Assembly: GCA_034435635.1 (NCBI GenBank)
Contig: DAOTWY010000091.1
Span: 1-16,240, forward strand
Direction: 5' to 3'
Source of the DNA: DAOTWY01 sp003696565
GTDB lineage: Bacteria; Chloroflexota; Anaerolineae; Aggregatilineales; Phototrophicaceae
Length of the DNA stretch: 16,240 bases
Position 1 is the first letter of the stretch, and every line of letters starts with the position of its first letter. A program made the translations under genes and the position numbers. Positions 6,264 through 13,799 of the stretch are shown here, piece after piece. The notes under the pieces were generated by a model, which worked only from the letters and a program-made list of their open reading frames with translations, did not search any database and was not told where the DNA came from.

Positions 6264-7547
6264 ATGTCGATGAAGATTCATTTGAGTATGCTAGGCTGCC
6301 GTTTGAATCAAGCAGAAATTGATAGCATGGCACGCCAGTTTCAACAGCAAGGGCATGAAGTGGTTCATGATCCAACGCAAGCTGAGCAATTTATTGTCAA
6401 TACGTGCACAGTGACCCACGAGGCGAGTAAAACTAGTCGTAAGCTCATTCGGGAATTACATCGTGCTAACCCACACGCACAAACGACAGTCACCGGTTGT
6501 TATGCGCAAGTTGCCCCAGATGATGTTATGAAATTACCGGGGGTGGTGCGTGTGGTGGATAACACCGGTAAAGATAACATTGTTCAGACGATTACCGGCG
6601 TTACCGTCAAAGATTTTGACCATGAACCGATTGCACGTGATACCACAATCCCTGGGCGCACTCGTGCTTTTGTTAAAGTGCAAGATGGTTGTGATAACGC
6701 TTGTACGTTTTGCATTACAACCGTTGCACGTGGGGCAGGGCGTAGCCGTACAATTGACGAAGTTGTGGCAGAAATCCGCCAATTGCATCAGATGGGCTAT
6801 CAAGAAACTGTTTTAACAGGCGTGCATCTGGGAAGCTATGGGAGAGATTTAGGGCAAAACCTCAAACAGCTAGTCCAAACAATTTTGCAGCAAACTGAAA
6901 TACCCCGCCTGCGTCTATCCTCCTTAGAACCCTGGGATTTGACAGAGGACTTTTTTGAACTGTGGCAAAATCCGCGTTTATGCCCACATTTGCACTTACC
7001 TTTGCAAAGCGGGTGTGATACCACGCTCAAGCGGATGCGGCGTAATACAACTCAGGATGAATTTACGGCACTTGTTGCCACTGCTCGCGCACACATCCCC
7101 AATCTTTTGATTACGACAGATGTTATCGCCGGTTTCCCTGGCGAAACAGACGAGGAATTTGCTATGAGTTGTGCATTTATTGAACAAATGGCGTTCTCAG
7201 GTATGCACATTTTTCGATATAGCAAACGTGCCGGAACCCCGGCTGCCAGAATGAAAGGGCAAGTGCCAGAAGCCATCAAAAAGCAGCGTAGCAAGGTCTT
7301 GCATCGCATGGCTGCACACATGCAACAGCGCGCTGCTAACCTCTTCAAAGGACAAGCTCTTTCTGTTTTGTGGGAACATGTCACCGGAGCCACCCAAGAC
7401 GGTTTTATCAATGTTGGGTATACTGATAACTATCTACGAGTATGGGCATTACATCCACGTGTTCTGACCAATCACATTACCCAAGCAACACTTGGTGAAT
7501 ATGATCCAGATAAAAATCAAATACAAGCATATCCAATCATCGAATAG
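6264..7547 (+). CDS. mtaB: tRNA t6A37 methylthiotransferase MtaB (MiaB-like radical SAM)
   Basis: The 427-residue protein has the three-part layout of methylthiotransferases. The N-terminal UPF0004 domain carries Cys12 (GCRLNQAE), Cys48 (NTCTVT) and Cys79 (TGCYAQ) as ligands of the auxiliary iron-sulfur cluster. The radical SAM domain carries Cys143, Cys147 and Cys150 (CDNACTFC). A C-terminal TRAM-like RNA-binding region covers about 350-412. The GCRLNQAE form and the total length point to the MtaB/YqeV branch, which turns t6A37 into ms2t6A37 in tRNAs reading ANN codons, rather than MiaB or RimO. Start ATG 6264 is favoured; ATG 6270 is in frame. It is the first gene of a tight eight-gene run, 12 nt upstream of the yqeY-like gene, and sits behind a foldable leader. 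Confidence 0.93.
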   Translation: MSMKIHLSMLGCRLNQAEIDSMARQFQQQGHEVVHDPTQAEQFIVNTCTVTHEASKTSRKLIRELHRANPHAQTTVTGCYAQVAPDDVMKLPGVVRVVDNTGKDNIVQTITGVTVKDFDHEPIARDTTIPGRTRAFVKVQDGCDNACTFCITTVARGAGRSRTIDEVVAEIRQLHQMGYQETVLTGVHLGSYGRDLGQNLKQLVQTILQQTEIPRLRLSSLEPWDLTEDFFELWQNPRLCPHLHLPLQSGCDTTLKRMRRNTTQDEFTALVATARAHIPNLLITTDVIAGFPGETDEEFAMSCAFIEQMAFSGMHIFRYSKRAGTPAARMKGQVPEAIKKQRSKVLHRMAAHMQQRAANLFKGQALSVLWEHVTGATQDGFINVGYTDNYLRVWALHPRVLTNHITQATLGEYDPDKNQIQAYPIIE

Positions 7548-7559
7548 AAGGTAATAACA

Positions 7560-8006
7560 ATGCAAGACCCAAGAGAAAAGCTACAAGCGGCATTAAAAGA
7601 TGCCATGAAAAACAAAGATACACAACGGCGTGACGTGTTACGCTTGCTTCAGAGTGCCATTAAACAAGTAGAAATTGATACACGCAAAGAACTTTCTGCT
7701 GATGAAGTCATTGATGTCTTACAAAAAGAAGCTAAAAAGCGTCGTGAAAGCATTGCAGATTATGAAAAAGCTGGGCGGGCTGATATGGCTGAGGCAGAAC
7801 ACACAGAATTGGCTGTCATTGAGGAATTCCTGCCACGCCAATTGACACAAGCAGAAATTACCGCCATCGTCCGTGAGGTCATTGCGGAAGTGGGTGCGGA
7901 ATCACCTCAAGACATCAGCAAAGTCATGGGACCTGTTATGGCGCGGGTTAAGGGCGTGGCTGATGGCAAATTAGTTAATCAGATTGTCCGGCAAGAATTG
8001 GCATAA
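7560..8006 (+). CDS. yqeY: GatB/YqeY domain-containing protein
   Basis: The 148-residue product matches the stand-alone YqeY family in length and pattern: an N-terminal helical part with AMKNKDTQRRDVLRLL (15-30), the KEAKKRRESIADYEKAGR segment (about 57-74) and a C-terminal tail-like domain with GPVMARVKG (about 122-130). The family is related to the tail domain of the GatB subunit of tRNA-dependent amidotransferase, which contacts tRNA, but YqeY itself has no settled function. AGAAGG lies 8 nt before the ATG. It follows mtaB by 12 nt and precedes the 7TM-HD gene by 7 nt. In Bacillus yqeY also lies just after mtaB (yqeV), with rpsU in between; rpsU is not present here. Confidence 0.92.
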   Translation: MQDPREKLQAALKDAMKNKDTQRRDVLRLLQSAIKQVEIDTRKELSADEVIDVLQKEAKKRRESIADYEKAGRADMAEAEHTELAVIEEFLPRQLTQAEITAIVREVIAEVGAESPQDISKVMGPVMARVKGVADGKLVNQIVRQELA

Positions 8007-8013
8007 CCTCATC

Positions 8014-10380
8014 ATGATTAATGCAACAGCGCGCTTATTGGAACGCTACTTCAATATCAAATATGACAAAGCAGTCATCTATTTGACTCGCTTAGCCGTT
8101 ACGCTAGCAGCTGTTAGTTTTTTATTGATTGCAACTGCTATTGTTGCGTTTGATGATTTGTTCCCAGGTCAACGCGCTGTTGCTTCTTTACAGGTGGGAG
8201 ACATTGCACCGACCAATATTTACGCACCAGATACGGTGACATATACCAGTGCTGTTTTAACCCGCCAACGCGAACAAGAGGCGCGGGATAGCGTTCAACC
8301 TATTTATGATCCAGCAGACCCAGCTGTTGCCCGTCAACAAACTGAGCTTGCCCGCCGTATTTTGGATTTTATCCTCAACGTTCGGGCAGATATTTATGCT
8401 TCACAAGATCAAAAAATTCATGACATTCAACAAATTACTGCGCTTGATCTGGATGAAACAACCACCATTCAAATTTTAGATGTTGATGATGAAACCTGGC
8501 AGGATATGGCGGATGAGATTATCTCGCTGTTGGAGCGTGTTCATCAAGATGACATCCGCGCAACAGACCTAAATCGTATTCGTCTGAGGTTGCCTTCTCA
8601 GGTTAGTGTCCGTTTTGAAGATGATCGTGAATTGGATGTTATTGTATCCATCGTTGGCGATTTAATCCGTCCGAATTCATCAGAAAATCAAGAGTTAACC
8701 GACGCAGCTAAAAATGCCGCTGCTGAGGCTGTATCTGATGCTACTCGTAGTTTTGCTGCTGGGCAGTTAGTTGTTGCAGAAGGTTTTGAAATCGATGAAG
8801 CTGACTATGAGGCGTTAGAGGCTTTAGGGTTGTTGCGCCCATCACAAAACCGTGTTCAGAATATTGTTCAGGCATTGCTTGGTAGTGTTATTACTATTGT
8901 TGTAACGGGTATGTATATCGCTAGGTTCCGCCCGTCCTTGTTTTATCGTGAACCGCGTTTCTTGATCCTATTGGCAGCACTTTTTTTAATTGTGTTATTT
9001 GGTGCTCGTGTCGCTGCTGGTGCCCAATTTTATATTTATCCTACGGCGGCTCTTGCTTTACTTTATGTTGTGATTATTGGACCAGAAATCGCTTTTATTG
9101 GCACTTTGGGGCTGGCTTTTTTAGTCGGTTTAATTGCTGATACGCCATTAAATAACCCGCTTGAGTTAACTGCGTTGGTGGGCGTTGGCGGGCTAATTGG
9201 CAGCCTCACCTTGCGTAAAGCAGAACGGCTTAACAGCTTCTTCTTTTCCGGCTTGATGGTGGCTTTTGCTAATATGGCTGTTGCCGCTTTGTTCAACCTC
9301 AATACTACGGCGGATGTCTCAGAAGTGGCTTTGCTGTTAATTTACGGTTTTTTGAATGGTATTCTCGCCGCGACGGTTGCCCTAGCTGGTATGTATGTTG
9401 TCACCTTGATTTTTAATTTGCCCACTGCGCTTAAGTTAATTGAACTAAGCCAGCCTAATCAACCTTTGTTACAACGCCTCCTGCGCGAAGCACCCGGTAC
9501 ATATCAACATTCCTTGCAAGTTGCTAACCTAAGCGAGCAAGCTGCCACGGCAATTGGTGCCAATGCAGAATTGGTGCATGTCGCCGCTCTATATCATGAT
9601 ATTGGTAAAATGCTCAATCCGGCATTTTTTACCGAAAATCAACGTGATATTGGTAATCCACATGATACCCTCAATGACCCCTACCGCAGCGCGGATATTA
9701 TCATTAGTCATGTCACAGAAGGGGATGAGATGGCGCGGCAATACCGCTTGCCTAATCGTCTTCGAGATTTTATCCGTGAACATCATGGCACTTCGGAAGT
9801 CTATGTCTTTTATAAGCAGGCGGTTATCCTTGCAGGTGGAGATGAAAGCCAAGTTGATATTGCGGATTTTCGCTACCCTGGACCCAAACCACAAAGTCGT
9901 GAAACAGCTATCCTGATGTTGGCAGATGGTTGTGAGGCTGCTGTACGCTCTCGTCAGCCTAAAAACAAAAATGAGATTATTGAAACCGTCCATTCTGTTA
10001 TCGACGGCAAACGTAAATCTGGGCAATTAGACGAGTCAAACCTCACCTTGCGTGATCTCAAAATCATTGAAGATATTTTTATCGAAATGTTCCAAGCGAT
10101 CTATCATCCGCGCATTAACTATACCGAAGCTATTGAGCGTGTGCGTAAGGGGGGGGAGCCAGTTAATCATACATCTGCTTCTGATGAAGTTAACACAGTG
10201 TCAACCAAACCAACTATGCCGACAGTTAAAACTAATAAGAATCATACCGGCACGTTTCCTACAATCCCGCCATCGGTTGATGATGATGACGACGACAGCC
10301 CATTGGCAGAAGTTCCGCGCTTACGCCGCACCGATGAGACTGCGCAACCAGAAAGTGAGGTGACAGATGGAGATTCTTAA
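8014..10380 (+). CDS. 7TM-HD family membrane phosphohydrolase (PgpH/YqfF-like)
   Basis: Counted from ATG 8014 the protein has 788 residues. It has one membrane helix (about 22-46), an extracytoplasmic 7TMR-HDED-type domain (about 50-280), a cluster of helices (about 285-475) and a cytoplasmic HD domain with His499 (YQHS), His528-Asp529 (YHDIGK) and later His residues in ISHV and EHHGT. These are the metal ligands of the HDIG family. Characterised relatives (PgpH) hydrolyse cyclic di-AMP; the substrate here is inferred. Residues from about 710 on are disordered and include a run of six Asp. Eight G bases (10149-10156) occur just after the HD domain. An in-frame TTG at 7984 would overlap yqeY; ATG 8014 is favoured, although its ribosome binding site is weak. 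The 3' end overlaps ybeY by 14 bp. Confidence 0.9.
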   Translation: MINATARLLERYFNIKYDKAVIYLTRLAVTLAAVSFLLIATAIVAFDDLFPGQRAVASLQVGDIAPTNIYAPDTVTYTSAVLTRQREQEARDSVQPIYDPADPAVARQQTELARRILDFILNVRADIYASQDQKIHDIQQITALDLDETTTIQILDVDDETWQDMADEIISLLERVHQDDIRATDLNRIRLRLPSQVSVRFEDDRELDVIVSIVGDLIRPNSSENQELTDAAKNAAAEAVSDATRSFAAGQLVVAEGFEIDEADYEALEALGLLRPSQNRVQNIVQALLGSVITIVVTGMYIARFRPSLFYREPRFLILLAALFLIVLFGARVAAGAQFYIYPTAALALLYVVIIGPEIAFIGTLGLAFLVGLIADTPLNNPLELTALVGVGGLIGSLTLRKAERLNSFFFSGLMVAFANMAVAALFNLNTTADVSEVALLLIYGFLNGILAATVALAGMYVVTLIFNLPTALKLIELSQPNQPLLQRLLREAPGTYQHSLQVANLSEQAATAIGANAELVHVAALYHDIGKMLNPAFFTENQRDIGNPHDTLNDPYRSADIIISHVTEGDEMARQYRLPNRLRDFIREHHGTSEVYVFYKQAVILAGGDESQVDIADFRYPGPKPQSRETAILMLADGCEAAVRSRQPKNKNEIIETVHSVIDGKRKSGQLDESNLTLRDLKIIEDIFIEMFQAIYHPRINYTEAIERVRKGGEPVNHTSASDEVNTVSTKPTMPTVKTNKNHTGTFPTIPPSVDDDDDDSPLAEVPRLRRTDETAQPESEVTDGDS

Positions 10381-10846
10381 TGAACATGGTTTTGCAGTCG
10401 ATGAGGCGTTGTTACTTCGGGCTGTACAAACCGTCCTTAAGTTACAATCCGCACCAGTTGATAGTATGCTAACCATTGTTATCACTGATAATGAAGAAGT
10501 CGCAGCACTTAACCAGCAATTTCGGGGAATTGCTGCTCCCACTGATGTGTTATCATTTCCCGCGGACTTGCCTCCTGTACCGATAGAAGATGAGCCGCCC
10601 TATTTGGGAGATTTGGTAATTGCTTATCCTTATGCTTTGGCGCAAGCAGAGCGTGAAAAACATGATCCGCAGCACAGCTTTGCTTTGTTAGTTGTGCATG
10701 GTACACTTCATTTACTTGGCTTTGACCACGATACACCACAAAATCGCGCCCGAATGTGGGCTGCACAGGATCAAGCCCTTAAAGCACTTGATATTCCATT
10801 ATCTATTGTCCCAGCGTTGGAGCAAGATGATGCGCAAGATCATTGA
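10367..10846 (+). CDS. ybeY: Endoribonuclease YbeY (rRNA maturation, zinc-dependent)
   Basis: The 159-residue product carries the UPF0054 signature HGTLHLLGFDHD, with zinc ligands His111, His115 and His121. It also has the family segments RGIAAPTDVLSFP (53-65, with conserved Arg53) and YLGDLVIA (79-86). YbeY is a single-strand endoribonuclease needed for 16S rRNA 3'-end processing and ribosome quality control. Length is normal for the family. GAGGTGA lies about 4 nt before the ATG, inside the end of the 7TM-HD gene, so translation is probably coupled. The last 17 bp overlap the first dgkA gene. The 7TM-HD, ybeY, dgkA order is also found in Firmicutes. Confidence 0.95.
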   Translation: MEILNEHGFAVDEALLLRAVQTVLKLQSAPVDSMLTIVITDNEEVAALNQQFRGIAAPTDVLSFPADLPPVPIEDEPPYLGDLVIAYPYALAQAEREKHDPQHSFALLVVHGTLHLLGFDHDTPQNRARMWAAQDQALKALDIPLSIVPALEQDDAQDH

Positions 10847-11258
10847 GACGCTCACCAGCACTGCCCGTATTAATCCAGATGATTTTAGCCCGCTGACTAG
10901 CCAAAACCGCCTCAAAAGCCTGGGATATGCCATCGCTGGCTGGGTTTATATGTTAAAACGACAAAAAAATACCCGCATACAAGCTGTTGCGTCTATTCTT
11001 GTCATGACATTTGCATTTTGGCTACAAATTGATGCTATCCGTTGGGCGATTTTGATTTTAACTATAACCATCGTTTGGATGGCGGAGTTTATCAACGCTG
11101 CGGTTGAAGCGGCAATTAATCTCGCTTCGGCTGAATTGCATCCAATGGCAAAAGTTGGGAAGGACGTGGCTGCTGCTGCTGTTTTACTTGGTGCCGTGGC
11201 ATCAGTCCTTATTGCAGGGCTAATTTTGTTGCCACCGTTAGTTGAGAAACTGGGCTGA
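10830..11258 (+). CDS. DgkA-family lipid kinase, copy 1 (altered metal-site residues)
   Basis: Starting at ATG 10830 (GGAG 7 nt upstream) the product has 142 residues and three membrane helices, as in undecaprenol or diacylglycerol kinases. Kept are Glu86, Asn89 and Glu93 (EFINAAVE), His104, Lys111 and Asp112 (KVGKDVAA). Two positions differ: the Glu of the N-terminal 'ExNxR' motif is Gln45 (QKNTRIQ), and the Asp that follows the second Glu by four residues is Asn97 (AAINLA). By alignment to E. coli DgkA from memory these correspond to Glu28 and Asp80. Activity may therefore be reduced, or supplied jointly with copy 2 in a mixed trimer. An ATG at 10827 is also possible. It overlaps ybeY by 17 bp and ends 1 nt before copy 2. 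Confidence 0.88.
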   Translation: MRKIIETLTSTARINPDDFSPLTSQNRLKSLGYAIAGWVYMLKRQKNTRIQAVASILVMTFAFWLQIDAIRWAILILTITIVWMAEFINAAVEAAINLASAELHPMAKVGKDVAAAAVLLGAVASVLIAGLILLPPLVEKLG

Positions 11259-11259
11259 T

Positions 11260-11715
11260 ATGGATAAAAAAGACCCATCCATAGGAGAATTTGACCGGTC
11301 AATCTTTGGCGCAATGCGTGTTGACCCAAAGGCTTATAAGCGTATTTATAATCGCAGTTTTTATGAGCGAACCAAATACGCTATTGCTGGCTTGCTGTTT
11401 ATGCTCCGGCACGAACGCAGCATTCGTAATGTACTTAAAGTTGGGCTTGTGGTACTTGCCTTAGGGCTTTGGTTGCGGATTGAAGCCACACACGCCGCCA
11501 TTTTATTTTTTGCCTTTGGTTGGACATGGACTGTTGAGACTCTCAATTCTGCCATTGAAGCTGTTGTTGATATGGTCACCCAAGAGTTCCATCCCATGGC
11601 AAAGGTTGCCAAAGATGTCGCTGCCTCTGCAACCTTTATGGCGAGTTTCGTTTCTGTTATTTTGATTCTCTTATTAATTGGTATTCCGTTGCTTGAGAAG
11701 TTGAATATTCTATGA
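11260..11715 (+). CDS. dgkA: DgkA-family lipid kinase, copy 2 (canonical acidic residues)
   Basis: The 151-residue product has an extra soluble N-terminus of about 35 residues and then three membrane helices. It keeps Glu52 (HERSIR), Glu93, Asn96 and Glu100 (ETLNSAIE), Asp104 (AVVDMV), His111, Lys118 and Asp119 (KVAKDVAA). All acidic positions expected in the family are present, though the N of 'ExN' is Ser54. The likely role is phosphorylation of undecaprenol or diacylglycerol in the inner membrane; the sequence does not settle which. It shares the HPMAKV.KDVAA core with copy 1, so the pair arose by an old tandem duplication. No clear ribosome binding site precedes ATG 11260, which follows copy 1's stop by 1 nt, so reinitiation is likely. 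Its stop overlaps the next start (ATGA). Confidence 0.9.
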   Translation: MDKKDPSIGEFDRSIFGAMRVDPKAYKRIYNRSFYERTKYAIAGLLFMLRHERSIRNVLKVGLVVLALGLWLRIEATHAAILFFAFGWTWTVETLNSAIEAVVDMVTQEFHPMAKVAKDVAASATFMASFVSVILILLLIGIPLLEKLNIL

Positions 11716-12860
11716 GCCGTGCCAGAGAACGACAAAAACGCCGCATAGAACAGCGTAAAGCGCGTGACGCAATGAGTGGGCGCAACAAAAAACGAACACG
11801 TTCTCACCTTGCGCCCGCACAAAGTGACCTGCCAGAAATTAATCTAAATTTCTTAAGACCAGTTCTTCTTTTGCTATCTTCTGGTTTATTTATGGCGTTT
11901 ATGATCATTCTGGTTGGGTTATTTGCTGGCGATGAACCTGTTTTTGTTCCAAATGCCCTTTGGCTAGATTCAAGCTGGACTTACCAATCGCACGATGATG
12001 AAGCGGTGCAAGACTTGGTAAATCACCTGCGTGATTATCAAATCACCATCCTGTATGCTAAGGTAAGTGAATTAAATTTTGATGCCACCTGGACAGGACT
12101 CCCACAAGGACGTAATCAATTTGATGAAGTCCGGGAAACCGTACGTGCCTTTGCCGCCCAGCTTAAATCTGCCGCACCAGATATTCAACTTTATGGCGTG
12201 TTATCCATCCGTGCTGATCTTGATGCAGATGGTTATCGCTTGGATGATCCTGTCATCTTAGAACGCACCGCACAGTTTGCCTCACAAGTTGTTCATAGCT
12301 ATGGATATGATGGTGTGATGCTTGTTATTGAACCGGTTTGGGATGGCGATACATACTATCTTGATATGATCCGCGCTGTGCGTGAATCGATCGGCGATCA
12401 AAAATTATTGGCTGTGGCTGTCCCACCAGATTGGACTCCACTCGTCTCCGACGTGCCCATCACAGACCTCATCGCACCCAATACCGTTTGGAGCCAAGAA
12501 TATAAACAGCGTGTGATGCTAACGCTTATCGATCAACTTGTTGTGCAAGCATATAATAGCTATCTGACCACTCAGAGTGATTATGCCGCATGGGTGGCAT
12601 ATCAAACTCAGGCTTATGGGCAAGCAGTGATTGATCTGCAACAAATTTCCCTTCAAATTCTCATCGGTGTTCCCGCTTATGAGTCTATCCCACCAGCCCA
12701 TGATGCCAATATCGAAACCATTACCGCCGCGTTGATTGGCATTAAGCAGGGCGAATCCAATTTAACTGCTCCTGTCATTAACGGCATTGCTATCTACGCT
12801 GAATGGGGGATGACTGAAACACAATGGCAATCTTTTAAATCTGGTTGGCTGGAAAAATAA
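11712..12860 (+). CDS. Membrane-anchored GH18-like TIM-barrel protein with degenerate active-site motif
   Basis: The 382-residue product has a strongly basic cytoplasmic N-terminus (1-48, many Arg and Lys), one membrane helix (49-72) and an extracytoplasmic domain from about 78 on. The domain shows glycoside hydrolase family 18-like features: YAKVSELNFDA, LYGVLSIRADLDADGY, YGYDGVMLVIEP (197-208), VVQAYNSY and a closing IAIYAEWGM. The GH18 catalytic motif DGxDxDxE appears here as DGVMLVIE: Glu207 is kept, but both inner Asp residues are replaced by Met203 and Val205. It may be a weak hydrolase or a glycan-binding relative. It starts with an ATGA overlap on dgkA copy 2. The cell-envelope setting fits a role at the cell surface. 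Confidence 0.75.
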   Translation: MSRARERQKRRIEQRKARDAMSGRNKKRTRSHLAPAQSDLPEINLNFLRPVLLLLSSGLFMAFMIILVGLFAGDEPVFVPNALWLDSSWTYQSHDDEAVQDLVNHLRDYQITILYAKVSELNFDATWTGLPQGRNQFDEVRETVRAFAAQLKSAAPDIQLYGVLSIRADLDADGYRLDDPVILERTAQFASQVVHSYGYDGVMLVIEPVWDGDTYYLDMIRAVRESIGDQKLLAVAVPPDWTPLVSDVPITDLIAPNTVWSQEYKQRVMLTLIDQLVVQAYNSYLTTQSDYAAWVAYQTQAYGQAVIDLQQISLQILIGVPAYESIPPAHDANIETITAALIGIKQGESNLTAPVINGIAIYAEWGMTETQWQSFKSGWLEK

Positions 12861-13676
12861 ATGCCCGCTTATATTCGTATTCTGACCCCACAAGGTTTAC
12901 AACCAGTTGATTACACTGCTGATTCATTGGCTGATGCCGCCACTTATGAGCCGGATGGTGTCTATACCGTCACCAATACCTATAACCGCTATCAGGTTTT
13001 GAAATTTGAGGCGCATTTAGATCGTCTGCAAGATTCTGCTAGGCGGGCGAAAATTGACCTCACGCTTAATCGTCCTGCGCTCAAAGCCGCTTTGCGTCAA
13101 ATGATTACAGATGCGGATATGGGGGATGTGCGTTTTCGTATAACTGTGCCGCGTCATCAACCTGAGTACATCATCATCACGCTAGAGCCATTCCAACCCG
13201 TGCCGCCACAAATTCAAGAAACGGGTGTTGCAGTTATCACTATTCCTAATAGCGCACGTCATAACCCCAATACCAAATCAACTGATTGGATGCAGACCCG
13301 CCGTAAAATCACATTGCCAGGTGCAGCTTATGAGGCTATTTTGTTAAATGCAGATGGCTATATACTAGAGGGCTTAAGCAGTAATTTCTACGCCATTATC
13401 CATAACGAACTCCGTACAGCGGGGGAGGGCGTGCTTCCTGGCATTGCCCAACAGATCGTGTTTGAAATCGCGCCGAATATCCTCCCTATCCGCAAGGATG
13501 CTCCTCACATCAGGGAACTTCCAGATATTCAAGAAGCCTTTATTACGAGCAGCAGCCGTGGTATCGTCCCCATCCACACCATAGATAATCATTCTCTTGG
13601 CAAACCAGGGGAAAAAACCCGCGCTCTCATCGCCGCCTATAACACCTGGGTAAAGTCTCATTTAGAAACCCTCTAA
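12861..13676 (+). CDS. Class IV (fold-type IV) PLP aminotransferase or lyase
   Basis: The 271-residue product matches branched-chain aminotransferase, 4-amino-4-deoxychorismate lyase and D-amino-acid aminotransferase relatives. It has FEAHLDRLQDSA (49-60), the probable PLP lysine Lys139 in NTKSTDW, and Glu170 in ILEGLSSNFYAI (168-179), which contacts the PLP ring nitrogen in this fold. It also has GVLPGIAQQ and the late ITSSSRGIVPI segment. The length (271) is closer to ADC lyases than to IlvE (about 310), but the sequence does not decide the substrate. A GGAA about 7 nt upstream and an ATG directly after the previous stop codon mark the start. It is the last gene of the plus-strand run. Confidence 0.87.
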   Translation: MPAYIRILTPQGLQPVDYTADSLADAATYEPDGVYTVTNTYNRYQVLKFEAHLDRLQDSARRAKIDLTLNRPALKAALRQMITDADMGDVRFRITVPRHQPEYIIITLEPFQPVPPQIQETGVAVITIPNSARHNPNTKSTDWMQTRRKITLPGAAYEAILLNADGYILEGLSSNFYAIIHNELRTAGEGVLPGIAQQIVFEIAPNILPIRKDAPHIRELPDIQEAFITSSSRGIVPIHTIDNHSLGKPGEKTRALIAAYNTWVKSHLETL

Positions 13677-13686
13677 ACGCGACCTG

Positions 13687-13744
13687 CCCCATCAATAGAA
13701 TTTTTCTGCAGGATAATTGCCCAAACCCAGCCCCATTGATGGGG
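13687..13744. repeat. Inverted repeat between convergent genes
   Basis: CCCCATCAAT (13687-13696) and ATTGATGGGG (13735-13744) are perfect 10-bp reverse complements 38 nt apart. The right arm also forms its own hairpin with CCCCA (13731-13735) and TGGGG (13740-13744), loop TTGA. It lies in the 123-bp gap between the aminotransferase and the methyltransferase and may end transcription from one or both sides. No T-run follows either arm, so a standard terminator is not shown. I see nothing else in this gap. Confidence 0.55.
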
Positions 13745-13799
13745 TGATCAACGTTAGCGTGTGGGATTTCCCCCAACCAAGGCATCAACTGCAAAAGTG

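Noticed and set aside
7984..8013. TTG start of the 7TM-HD gene inside yqeY
   Set aside because: The ten extra residues are not typical of the family, and an ATG lies 8 nt after the yqeY stop.
9589..10026. Minus-strand open frame of 145 codons opposite the HD domain
   Set aside because: The strand opposite carries the conserved HD motifs; the antisense product looks like a shadow of its codons.
10692..10829. Longer form of dgkA copy 1 from ATG 10692
   Set aside because: The extra 46 residues overlap ybeY in another frame and do not resemble DgkA. GGAG lies 7 nt before ATG 10830.
12519..12701. Minus-strand open frame of 60 codons within the GH18-like gene
   Set aside because: It has no ribosome binding site or recognisable motif and lies opposite a continuous coding frame.
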